From assembly GCA_947472765.1 (NCBI GenBank), contig CANJCM010000002.1, positions 1 through 64,000 on the forward strand: a DNA stretch of 64,000 bases, read 5' to 3'. Source of the DNA: Opitutia bacterium. GTDB lineage: Bacteria > Verrucomicrobiota > Verrucomicrobiia > Opitutales > Opitutaceae. How positions within the stretch are numbered: position 1 is the first letter of the stretch; each line of letters starts with the position of its first letter. Positions 33,701 through 42,399 of this stretch are shown in pieces. The position numbers and the translations under genes were made by a program. The notes under the pieces were generated by a model, which was not told the origin of the DNA, made no database searches, and saw only the letters and a program-made list of their open reading frames with translations.

Positions 33701-35075
33701 TGTCCGCGCTGCCGGCGGAGACCGTCGGCAGGGACAGCGTCGCGGTGGTCGCCGAAGCGTTGGCCCCGATGTTAGCCCCGGCCTTGCGCCACTGATAGCT
33801 CAGCGCCGTCGTCCCGGTTGCCGCCACCGAGAAGGTGGCCGTGGTGCCGGTCACCGCAGACTGCGGCGTCGGCTGAGTCGTGACGGCGAGGAGCACCGCG
33901 CCGCTGGCGGTGAAACTCTGGCGCAGCATGTTGAACTCATAGAAGCCGACCTGGCCGGCCTGGGTTGCCTGCAGCGTGATCACGCCGGGGGCGGTCGGAG
34001 TGACCGTAAAGACACCGCCAATCGGGCCGGTGATGGAGGCTGCACCCGTCGAGCCGGCGACCACCGTCAAGGCGATGGGGAGCGCGGAGCTGGCCGACGG
34101 CGCGACCGTGAAGGAACCCGTGCCAATCAGACGATCGGCGATCGCCGCAAAACTGACCGACTGCCAGGTGGCGTTCACTGCACCGGTGGAATAAAATTTG
34201 TTCACCCCGAAGCCGACGTCACCGGGGACGAAGGTGAGGGTCGAATAGACGCTGCCGAGATTGGCAATGTCGGACGCGCGGCCCGTGACCGGATTGAGAG
34301 TTCCGAGGATCGTGAAGCCCGTAATCGGGTCGAGCCGCGAGAAGTACATCTTGTCCACCCCATAGCCAACGTCGGTGTTGGTGAAGGCGAGGGCGGTGTG
34401 GCCCGTGCCCACATCAAATTGATCGGCCGACGCGCCGGCCAGCGCCGGGACCATCGTGCCGAACTTGGTGCGACCCGAGACTGGATCGGTCCGGAGGTAG
34501 TAGAACATGTTGAGACCGTACCCCAGGTTCGTGGCGGAAAAGGTCAGGCCGAGGTATCCGCTCCCACCGAGCGTCGCCGGACCACCCGGCCCGGACATCG
34601 GCTTCAGATCGGTCACGGCCGAAGCGGTGCCGGAACTCGGCACGATCACACTGAAGTAATCGCCCGAGTCCTTGTGATGGATGAAATACAGATTGACCGA
34701 TCCGAAGCCGACATCGGGGTCGGCGGAGGTCAGCGCGGAGTACGAATTCGGCGTCAGCTTGCTGCCGATGTCGGCATGGCTGGTCGCAGCGCCGGAGCCC
34801 GCAATGTACCGATCAAAGGCCGCGACGTCACCGCCGGCCGGAATCGGCGTACTCGCGATGGAATAGAACTGGTTGGGCCCACCGCCGAGCGACAAATCCT
34901 GCGCCATGAGATGGAAACCCGCCAGGCTGCCGCCGATCGCCCAGCGCGGCTCGAGCGTCACCGCTCCCGTAGCCGGCGCGATGCCGATCGAGACCATATT
35001 GTCGGCCCGGACCTGAAGGCCGGTGGAAACCGCGAGAGCCGTGAGGGCCCAGAGGAGTAATGTACGATATTTCAT
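30747..35075 (-). CDS. large secreted repeat protein: N-terminal DVGYG-type repeats, Ig-like domain, eight putative-Ig repeats, duplicated C-terminal module
   Basis: signal peptide MKYRTLLLWALTALAVSTGLQVRA; repeated PIITNSPLTAAGTVGTPFSFTIAA...LPAGLSIVAATGVITGTPTTVGTT. Confidence 0.92.
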   Translation of the reverse strand: MKYRTLLLWALTALAVSTGLQVRADNMVSIGIAPATGAVTLEPRWAIGGSLAGFHLMAQDLSLGGGPNQFYSIASTPIPAGGDVAAFDRYIAGSGAATSHADIGSKLTPNSYSALTSADPDVGFGSVNLYFIHHKDSGDYFSVIVPSSGTASAVTDLKPMSGPGGPATLGGSGYLGLTFSATNLGYGLNMFYYLRTDPVSGRTKFGTMVPALAGASADQFDVGTGHTALAFTNTDVGYGVDKMYFSRLDPITGFTILGTLNPVTGRASDIANLGSVYSTLTFVPGDVGFGVNKFYSTGAVNATWQSVSFAAIADRLIGTGSFTVAPSASSALPIALTVVAGSTGAASITGPIGGVFTVTPTAPGVITLQATQAGQVGFYEFNMLRQSFTASGAVLLAVTTQPTPQSAVTGTTATFSVAATGTTALSYQWRKAGANIGANASATTATLSLPTVSAGSADTYDVVVTNASGSVISNPVTLTVTSAAPIITNSPLTKAGTVNAAFTFTITASGSPTSYSASPLPAGLSVNTATGAITGTPTAAGTTAVLLGATNATGTGNATLTVTVAAAGVAPIITNSPLTAGGTVGTAFNFAITASGTPTTYTATPLPAGLSIVAATGVITGTPTTVGTTAVLLGATNATGTGNATLTITVAAAGVAPIIINNPLTAPGTIGTPFSFSIAASGSPTSFTATPLPAGLSVVLATGVITGTPTATGTTSVLLGATNATGTGNATLTITVAAAGAVPIITNSPLTAAGTVGTPFSFTIAATGLPTTYTASPLPAGLSIVAATGVITGTPTTVGTTAVLLGATNGTGTDNATLTITVAAAGAAPIITNSPLTAAGTVGAPFNFRITASGTPTSYAASPLPPGLSIVAATGVITGTASSAGTTTVLLGATNAAGTGNATLLITISSGSFPPIITNSPLTAAGTVGIPFSFAITAAGFPSSYAATGLPAGLVLNTSTGVITGRPTSIGVSNVRFSAVNGFGQDSETLRITVGEATATPVITSATTAPGTVGFPFPPYVIAATGVPTSYTATGLPSGLKLNTLTGAITGTPTTAGTYPVVITATNTAGTSTANLTITVGAATVAPIITSPAVASGVVGDPFVTYFIAATGLPTSYTAIGLPPGLKLNPVTGAISGTATTTGSYVVTVTATNTAGTSTKVVTMVVVPDSRIVNFSARAVSGPGNETLIMGFVVAGDGKNLLVRGIGPGLAAYGVANPLADPMLTLYGVGGVVSASNDDWQTNTAGASNATLIASTAERVGAFPLAAGSKDSSLLYTVNNGAHTTGLLRPNSTTGVALTEVYDTDTALGARLINVSARMNVTTGEGTLIAGLIIAGTSPKAVVIRGIGPSLAAYGVTSVLADPKITVYSGNTEIGTNDNWETGASTAAAVSAATARVGAFPLPAGSKDATLLITLPPGAYTVHVTGVSNTTGVAMIEVYDAQ
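31569..33633 (-). repeat. tandem repeat, about 8 units of ~258 bp
   Basis: eight ~86-aa units aligned by eye; boundaries approximate. Confidence 0.85.
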
Positions 35076-35398
35076 TTGAGTCATCTTTTGCTGAAGCTGG
35101 AGGGAAGCACGGAACGGCGGAGCTGCAGCAGCCCCACGGGCAAGCGGTCGCCGCGCCTTCGCGCTGGGTGCGACCGAACCCGCCGCTCCGGCTCTGGAGT
35201 CACCGGGCAGGCCGGCAGCGCACAGAGGGAGGACGGGATTCATACCCGGAGGATAGTCGCTCCGGACCCACCCCGCTATGGGGTGAACTAGGAACAGCGC
35301 CTCCACCCCCGGCATCGCATCCGTGTTTCGGGTACGCCCGCTGGCCGCGGGCGCCGCGTCCGTCCGTCCCCGCCCCCGGCGGGACGACGTTCCCCGCC

Positions 35399-36070
35399 TC
35401 AGATCATGGTCACCTGAACTGCGCTCTCGATGAAGCCGCAGGCGATGGCATAACGCGTCAACCCGGCGGTATCGTGGATGTTCAGCTTGTCCATGAGGTG
35501 CTGGCGGTGCTTCTCGACCGTCTTGATGCTGATGGCGAGGTCTGCCGCGATCTGCTTGTTCGGCGCCCCCTCCGCGACCAGTTGGATCACTTCCATTTCC
35601 CGGGCCGTCAGTCCCTTCACCGCCTTCACGGTGCGCAGCTCCGGCATGACCCGGTACTGCTCCCGGATGCGTTTGCTGATGGTGGGGCTGAAGAAAGTGT
35701 TACCCTTTTGGACCTCGCGAATGGCCCGGGAGAGGCATTGGGAGGAGGACTGCTTGACGAGAAATCCCACGGCGCCGACCGCCAGCACCCGGTGGATGTA
35801 GGGATCGTCACTATGCGCCGACAGAATAATCACCTTGCTCGAGGGCGCGACCTCCCGGATGCGACCGGCGGCCCCGATGCCGTTCAACAGGGGCATCGCG
35901 ATATCCATCACCACCACATCCGGCTTCAGCCGCCGGACGAGTTCCACGGCTTCGCGGCCGTTGTGGGCCTCACCGACGACCCGGATATCCGATTCGACCG
36001 CGAGCAACGCCCGGAGGCCCTCGCGGACGATGGTGTGATCATCGGCCAGCACGACGGAAATGATATTCAT
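35399..36070 (-). CDS. NarL/FixJ-family response regulator
   Basis: REC domain (VVLADDHTIVREGLRALLAVE, VVMDIAMPLLNG) and LuxR HTH (LTAREMEVIQLVAEGAPNKQIAADLAISIKTVEKHRQHLMDKL). Confidence 0.95.
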   Translation of the reverse strand: MNIISVVLADDHTIVREGLRALLAVESDIRVVGEAHNGREAVELVRRLKPDVVVMDIAMPLLNGIGAAGRIREVAPSSKVIILSAHSDDPYIHRVLAVGAVGFLVKQSSSQCLSRAIREVQKGNTFFSPTISKRIREQYRVMPELRTVKAVKGLTAREMEVIQLVAEGAPNKQIAADLAISIKTVEKHRQHLMDKLNIHDTAGLTRYAIACGFIESAVQVTMI

Positions 36071-37124
36071 GCAGTGATACTCCTTCGCGTGTTCTTCCAG
36101 GGAATCTGAACCCTGATGGTTGTGCCCTGACCGGGCTTCGAAGTGATGCTAAATTCTCCGCCCACCATTTCGATTCGTTCACGCATGCCGATGAGCCCGA
36201 GGCGCCGGTCCTTCCGGGCAAACAGCACCTTCTCCACGTCGAACGACCTGCCGTCATCGTGCAGATTCATCTCCACCGTGTCCCCTAGCTTCGTGAGCGT
36301 AAGCTCCACCTTGGTGGCATTGGCATGCTGGCCGACATTCGTCAGCGCCGCCTGGGCCACCCGGAAGAGGGCCGTGCGCTTGTTAATGTGCAACCCTTCC
36401 ACGCTGGCCGTGACGGTTAACCGGACCCGGATCCCCGTTCGTTCGGTGAATTGCTTGAGCTCGGCATGGAGCGCCGGAATCAGCCCCAAGTCATCCAGGA
36501 CGGGCGGACGCAATTCCTGGGCAAACCGGTGGACCGTCTGGACGGATCGCTCCACCATCCGCTGCGTTTTCCGGATCTTCACGCTCAGGTCCGCGGTGCT
36601 GTGCAAAGCCGCGCTTCTGAGCGTGGCGAGGTGCACGTTGATGCCCGCGAGCATCTGCGCGATCTGGTCATGCAACTCCCGGCTAATCTTCTTTCGTTCG
36701 TCCTCTTGAGCCGAAATCACCTGGTGCGACAGGAGCCGCAGTCGCACTCCCATGGCCCGCGACCGCCGGAGGAGCTCGACATGATGCTGCTCGCTCTTCA
36801 GCAGCGCGGCCTCGGCCTCAGTGCGCTGCACGATCTCCGCCTTGAGTTCCTCGTGGCTCTCAGAGATGGGCTTCAAGGCCTGGAAAAAAACTGGCTGGCG
36901 AGCCTCCGAATTTTTCTCAATTCCGCGGCGGAACAGCGGACCGGCGCGAGCGCCTGGAGCGACTGTTCGTGAATCCGAGCCAGATCGAGCGTATCGAGCC
37001 CGAACGCCACGGCTTCCTCCCCGCACTTCACTGCCAGCCCGGCCGGTCCGCGTGCCCCTCCCTTGAGGCGCCGGCTTAAGGCGGCAAAGTAACGGCCGGA
37101 AAGACTGTGGTACTTTTTGTTCAA
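36067..37124 (-). pseudogene. NarX-type sensor histidine kinase, frameshifted at the A7 run 36884-36890
   Basis: kinase core ERKKISRELHDQIAQMLAGINVHLATLRSAA in ORF 36067-37026; N-terminal part LNKKYHSLSGRYFAALSRRLK...DTLDLARIHEQSLQAL in another frame (ORF 36873-37169); joined they read RRLASQFFFQALKPISESHEELK. Confidence 0.8.
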
Positions 37125-37312
37125 GGAAGGCCCACCGACGGGGTCAACTCGGAGACCGAAGGAACGCACCGCGCCGAGTTTGGCCGGAATCCCAGAGTGT
37201 CAGCTTATTCCCGCCCCGTCGATGGGGTATAACCCACCCCGGTCGCGCCGAGCAGCCTTTCCCTCAGACACTCAAAAGTCCCGAGGGAAAATCCTTGTCG
37301 TCGGCATCCCCT

Positions 37313-37374
37313 CCAAAATGGCGCAGCCATTTTGGCTTCTAGCAGCGCGAGGGTGAAGCCCGAGACGCTGCTAG
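37313..37374. repeat. paired intergenic hairpins at the 3' end of the sigma-factor gene
   Basis: CCAAAATGGC-GCA-GCCATTTTGG (10-bp stem) and CTAGCAGCG...CGCTGCTAG (9-bp stem). Confidence 0.75.
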
Positions 37375-38114
37375 GCGCAGAGCATCTCATTCCGTCCGAC
37401 GGGCCGCACCGGATCGAGCCACTCCGAGACGTCCGCCTGTTCGGCGAACTCGGGCGAGGCCTCGCTGAGCCGGAGCCGGAGATTGCCGCGGGCCCGCGCG
37501 ATGCGGCTCTTGACCGTACCCACCTTGATGCCGAGCGCCCGGCTGATCTCGTCGTAGGACTGATGCAGCAGGTTGCGAAAGGTGAGGATCTCCCGTTGCG
37601 CGGGCTCCAATTGCTCCATGCAGGAAGCGACGAGGACGGTGAATTCCTGCGTTGTGGCGGCGCGCGCCGGATCAGCCGCGCTGTCGGCGACGAGATCCGA
37701 GAACGTTCCCGGACCGTCGTCGTGCAGCGGGCAGTCGAGCGACAGCGTGGCGTGCCGCCGCCGCCGGTAAAAGTACCAGTAGCGATTCCGCGCGAGGTTG
37801 AGCGTCACCCGGTAAAGCCAGGTCGCGAGCGAGGAGTCGCCGCGAAAGTTGGCGAGCCCGCGATGGGCGCGGATGAAGGTGTCCTGCGCGATCTCCTCGG
37901 CGTCCGCATTGTTGCGCAACACGCGCAGGGCGATCGCGAACATCTTCTCGCGGTAGCGGGTGACGATTTCGTTGAAGGCGGACTCATCGCCGGACCGGAA
38001 GCGGTGCACCAGCGCATGATCGTAGGCCGCCTCGCTCGGGGCGGCCGGAAGGGAAGACGAGTCCGGTTCAGCGCCGACTTGGGCAGCGGGGTGGACGCAA
38101 GCGGCAGAATTCAT
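37371..38114 (-). CDS. ECF/RpoE-like sigma-70 family RNA polymerase sigma factor
   Basis: FNEIVTRYREKMFAIALRVLRNNADAEEIAQDTFIRAHRGLANFRGDSSLATWLYRVTLNLARNRYW; region 4 SYDEISRALGIKVGTVKSRIARAR; alternative start 38123. Confidence 0.93.
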   Translation of the reverse strand: MNSAACVHPAAQVGAEPDSSSLPAAPSEAAYDHALVHRFRSGDESAFNEIVTRYREKMFAIALRVLRNNADAEEIAQDTFIRAHRGLANFRGDSSLATWLYRVTLNLARNRYWYFYRRRRHATLSLDCPLHDDGPGTFSDLVADSAADPARAATTQEFTVLVASCMEQLEPAQREILTFRNLLHQSYDEISRALGIKVGTVKSRIARARGNLRLRLSEASPEFAEQADVSEWLDPVRPVGRNEMLCA

Positions 38115-38346
38115 TTGGACCATGACCCATCCTAGGGGATCCGACGGCCCAACCCAATGGGGTGAACAACCACCCGGAATTTCCCGCCCTTCACCGAGCG
38201 GCCGTGTCCACCAACGGGTGGAGATTCTCGTTCGCGGGTCCGTTGAGGACGTGACCTTCGAAGTTGAAACGCGATCCCTGCGCCGGACGGTCCCGGTTCG
38301 CGCGCCGGGGTTTGCCAGCGCGCGCTTCGCCACCCATGTTCCGCCC

Positions 38347-39048
38347 ATGTGCGGCCGTTATCGGATCAAAGACACGGATGTCCTCACCGAGCATTTGCGC
38401 GCGAGCTTCGGGATCCCGGATTGGGTGATGACGCCGCGCTACAACATCGCGCCGAGCCAGGACCTGCCGGTGATCACGATGTCCGACGAAGGACACGCCG
38501 CCGTCCGGACAATGCGCTGGGGACTCGTGCCGTTCTGGGACAAGTCCGCCAAGCCGAAGCTCGCGCCGATCAATGCCCAGGCGGAAAAGGTCGTGACCAA
38601 CGGCATGTTCCGCCGCGCCGTGCAGACCCATCGCTGCCTCGTGCCCGCGGACGGGTTCTACGAGTGGCTGCGCCTCGACGAGAAAACGAAGGTGCCCTTC
38701 GACATCCATTTCCGCGACCGCCGGCCCTTCTACATGGCGGGGCTCTATGAACCCGCGACGCCGGAGCGGCCCGCGACGTACGCCGTGCTCACGACCTCGG
38801 CGAATGAACTCATGGCCCGGATTCACAACCGGATGCCGGCCATCCTCAATCTCGCTGCCGCGAAGCGCTGGCTCAAGCCGGGCGCGGTCACCGAAGGCGA
38901 CGTCGCCACCCTCACCGCGCCTCCGCCGGCGGACGAGATGGAGGCAAATCCGGTTTCGTCGCTGGTGAATTCCCCGCGCCACGACGTGCCCGAGTGCATC
39001 GTACCTGTCGCCTTCACTCCTCCACCCTGCCAGGGAGAATTGTTCTAA
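38347..39048 (+). CDS. SOS response-associated peptidase (YedK/HMCES family)
   Basis: MCGRY N-terminus with Cys2, YNIAPSQ, MRWGLVPFW, CLVPADGFYEW, HNRMPAIL. Confidence 0.96.
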   Translation: MCGRYRIKDTDVLTEHLRASFGIPDWVMTPRYNIAPSQDLPVITMSDEGHAAVRTMRWGLVPFWDKSAKPKLAPINAQAEKVVTNGMFRRAVQTHRCLVPADGFYEWLRLDEKTKVPFDIHFRDRRPFYMAGLYEPATPERPATYAVLTTSANELMARIHNRMPAILNLAAAKRWLKPGAVTEGDVATLTAPPPADEMEANPVSSLVNSPRHDVPECIVPVAFTPPPCQGELF

Positions 39049-39200
39049 AAGGCCGGTTCGGACTTCGCCCGATTATCCTTAATCCGGTTCCCGCGCAGCG
39101 AGTGGGAGTTTGGGTTCGGTGTTGGGAGCCGAGACAAAGAACGGCGGCCTTGCCGCGGTGCGCCGGCCAAAGGATATTCGCCGGCGCAATCCTGCGTCGC

Positions 39201-42200
39201 ATGGACTTTCCCCAACGATTCGCCGCCGCCTGGTTCGTCCTCGCCGGTTCGCTCCCGGCGGCGACGCTGGACTATGCCCGTGATGTCCGGCCCATCCTCG
39301 CGGAAAACTGCTTCAAGTGCCACGGCCAGGACCAGGCCAGCCGCAAGGGAAAGCTCCGGCTCGACACGCGCGACGGGCAGGCGAAACCGGGCGTGATCGT
39401 CGCGGGCCAGCCGGACGACAGCGAACTGATCGCGCGCATCTTCTCCCACGACGAGGACGAGGTCATGCCACCGCCGGAGGCCAAGCGGACGCTGAGCGAC
39501 GCGCAGAAGGCGACGCTGCGGGGCTGGATCGAGGAGGGGGCGCCGTTTGCCGGGCACTGGGCGTTCGTCGCGCCGGTGCCGCCAGCGCCACCGTCCGTGC
39601 GGCAGGCGGACTGGCCCCGCGGGCCGCTCGACCGGTTCGTGCTCGCCCGGCTTGAAGCCGAGGGGCTGACGCCAGCGCCGGAGACGGACCGCGCCCACTG
39701 GTTGCGCCGTGTGACGCTGGATCTCACGGGCCTCCCGCCGACGCCGGCGGAGCTGGAGACGTTTCTCGCCGACCAATCGGGCGGGGCGTTTGCCACCGTC
39801 GTCGATCGGTTGCTGGCCTCGTCGCGTTTCGGCGAGCGGATGGCGGCGGAGTGGCTCGATGTCGCACGGTATGCGGACACCCACGGTTACCAGATGGACC
39901 GCCCGCGGGCGATGTGGCCGTATCGCGACTGGGTCGTGGACGCGTTCAACCGCAACCTGCCTTACGACCGTTTTCTCACCGAGCAGATCGCCGGCGACTT
40001 GCTGCCCGGCGCGACGCGGAGCCAGAAGCTCGCCACCGCGTTCAACCGGCTGCACGCGCAGAACGAGGAGGGCGGGATCGTCGACGAGGAGTATCGCATC
40101 GCCTACGTGAACGATCGCGTCACGACCTTCGGCACCGCGGTGCTCGGACTGACGCTGGAGTGCGCCCGCTGCCACGACCACAAGTTCGATCCGATCCCGC
40201 AGCGCGACTTCTATGCGCTGTCCGCGTTCTTCGCGAACATCGACGAGGCCGGCGCGATTCCGTACAAGAATTTTTCGGACCTGATGTCGCCGCCGGTTCT
40301 GAAGCTGCCGGATGCCACCGGCGAGGCCGGCCTTCGGGCCGCCGACGCCGCCGTGGCCGCGCAGGAAGCCGCGCTGCGGCGTGCGGAGACGGACACCGGA
40401 CCGGCTTTCGCGGCGTGGCTCGCGCAGCGTGGCGGAGCCGTGCCCGAGGTCGCCGGCGCCGTCGTTGATCTGGCCTTGGATGAGCTGCGGACCGTGGAGG
40501 AACGCGCCGCGGCGGACGGAAAACCTGCGCCGATCGTCACGACGCCAAACGCCGCTTCGTCCGGCACCGCCGCCCGGGCCGTCGAACAAGTGCGGCTCAC
40601 CGCCGGCGTGCATGGCAACGCAGCCGCGCTCTCAGGGGAGGATGGGTTGGCCCTGCCTGACGTGCCGGTGTTCACGCGCGGCGATGCGTTCTCCTTCAGT
40701 CTCTGGCTGCGGCCGGCCGCCGTGGCGGAGCGGGCCGTGGTGTTTCACCGCAGCCTCGCCTACACCGACGCGGGGAGTCGCGGCTACGAGCTCGTGCTTG
40801 AGCAAGGCCGCGTGGCCTTCGGGCTGCACCGGCACTGGCCGGGCAGTTCGTTGAAAGTCAGTACCCGCACCGCGCTCCCGGTCGGCGCCTGGACGCACCT
40901 GACGCTGACGTACGACGGATCCAGCCGGGCCGCCGGAGCGCACGTGTACGTGAACGGCGTGCCGGCCGAGTTGGAAGTCGTCCGCGACAAGCTCGGCGGG
41001 GACATCACTTATGATCGCGAAACGCAGCCGCCGCTGCTGATCGGCCACCGTTTCCGTGACGCGGGGTTCAAGGACGGGAGCGTCGACGATTTCAAAATCT
41101 TCCCCCGTGAACTTTCCGCGCTCGAGGCGGCGCACCTCGCGGGCCACGCGGACCTGGCCCAGGCTTGGACGACATCGGCGGCGGCCCTGGGCGCGTTTGA
41201 ACGGAAGGCGTTGCAGGATTATTTCGTCCGGGTCGTGTCACCGGAAATCCAGGACATGCGCAGCGAACTGGCCCGCCGGCGCCGCGACCAGGTGCGGGCG
41301 TATGACGCCATTCCCGAGGTGATGGTGATGGAGGAGCTGCCCGCCCCGCGTGCGGTCCACGTGCTGGAGCGCGGCAGCTACGACCAGCCGCGGGAGGAAG
41401 TGCGGCCCGCCCCGCCCGGCGTGCTGCCGCCCCTGCCTGCAGACGCGCCCCTTAACCGGCTCGGCCTGGCGCAATGGGCCACGTCGCCCGCCAATCCACT
41501 CACCGCGCGCGTGGCCGTGAACCGGCTCTGGCAGCTCATGTTCGAGCGCGGCCTGGTCGAGACGCCGGACAACTTCGGCCTGACCGGGGAGAGTCCCACG
41601 CATCCCGAGCTGCTCGACTGGCTGGCGGTGGAATTCGCCCGCCATTGGGACGTCAAGGCCCTGCTGCGACAGATCGCGCTCTCGGCCACCTATCGGCAGT
41701 CGAGCGCGGCCGGCGCGGAGTTGCGGGAGCGGGATCCGCAGAACCGTCTGCTCGCCCGGGCTCCCGCCCGCCGGTTGTCCGCGGAGATGCTGCGGGACCA
41801 GGCGCTCGTACTCAGCGGGCTGCTGGTGGACCGCCGCGGCGGACCGCCGGTGAAGCCCGCGCAGCCGCCGGGACTCTGGGAGGAGATCGCGATGGGCCGG
41901 CCGACGTACCTACCCGGCACCGGCGAAGACCTGCACCGCCGGAGCCTCTACACGTTCCTCAAGCGCACCGTGCCGCCGCCGGCGATGATCACCTTTGACG
42001 CGACCGATCGCTCGAACTGCACGGTCCGTCGCCAGGCCACGAGCACGCCGCTGCAGGCGCTCGTGCTGCTCAACGACGTGCAGTTCTTCGAAGCGGCGAA
42101 ATTTCTCGGCGCTCGTTTCCTGCGCGAAGGCGGACCACTCCCGGCCGAACAGGTGGCCTATGCCTTCCAGCTGGTCACGAGCCGGCCGCCGACGCCGCGC

Positions 42201-42392
42201 GAAACCGCCACGCTCGTCCGCCTCCTGACCGAACAGGAGGAACACTTCGCCGCCGACCCGGCGGCGGCGGCGGAACTGCTCGCCGTCGGCGAACCCCTGG
42301 CAGCCTCCTCCGGGCCGGCCAGCCGGCTCGCCGCCGCCACGCTGGTGGCGAGCGCCCTGTTGAACCACGACGAAGCCGTGATGCGCCGGTAA
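39201..42392 (+). CDS. planctomycete-type PSCyt1/DUF1549/DUF1553 protein with LamG-like insert
   Basis: NCFKCHGQD heme motif, WLDVARYADTHGYQMDRPR, CARCHDHKFDPIPQRDFYAL, LamG-like middle (FSFSLWLRPAAV...WTHLTLTYDG), NRLWQLMFERGLVETPDNFG. Confidence 0.93.
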   Translation: MDFPQRFAAAWFVLAGSLPAATLDYARDVRPILAENCFKCHGQDQASRKGKLRLDTRDGQAKPGVIVAGQPDDSELIARIFSHDEDEVMPPPEAKRTLSDAQKATLRGWIEEGAPFAGHWAFVAPVPPAPPSVRQADWPRGPLDRFVLARLEAEGLTPAPETDRAHWLRRVTLDLTGLPPTPAELETFLADQSGGAFATVVDRLLASSRFGERMAAEWLDVARYADTHGYQMDRPRAMWPYRDWVVDAFNRNLPYDRFLTEQIAGDLLPGATRSQKLATAFNRLHAQNEEGGIVDEEYRIAYVNDRVTTFGTAVLGLTLECARCHDHKFDPIPQRDFYALSAFFANIDEAGAIPYKNFSDLMSPPVLKLPDATGEAGLRAADAAVAAQEAALRRAETDTGPAFAAWLAQRGGAVPEVAGAVVDLALDELRTVEERAAADGKPAPIVTTPNAASSGTAARAVEQVRLTAGVHGNAAALSGEDGLALPDVPVFTRGDAFSFSLWLRPAAVAERAVVFHRSLAYTDAGSRGYELVLEQGRVAFGLHRHWPGSSLKVSTRTALPVGAWTHLTLTYDGSSRAAGAHVYVNGVPAELEVVRDKLGGDITYDRETQPPLLIGHRFRDAGFKDGSVDDFKIFPRELSALEAAHLAGHADLAQAWTTSAAALGAFERKALQDYFVRVVSPEIQDMRSELARRRRDQVRAYDAIPEVMVMEELPAPRAVHVLERGSYDQPREEVRPAPPGVLPPLPADAPLNRLGLAQWATSPANPLTARVAVNRLWQLMFERGLVETPDNFGLTGESPTHPELLDWLAVEFARHWDVKALLRQIALSATYRQSSAAGAELRERDPQNRLLARAPARRLSAEMLRDQALVLSGLLVDRRGGPPVKPAQPPGLWEEIAMGRPTYLPGTGEDLHRRSLYTFLKRTVPPPAMITFDATDRSNCTVRRQATSTPLQALVLLNDVQFFEAAKFLGARFLREGGPLPAEQVAYAFQLVTSRPPTPRETATLVRLLTEQEEHFAADPAAAAELLAVGEPLAASSGPASRLAAATLVASALLNHDEAVMRR

Positions 42393-42399
42393 CCCTCCC

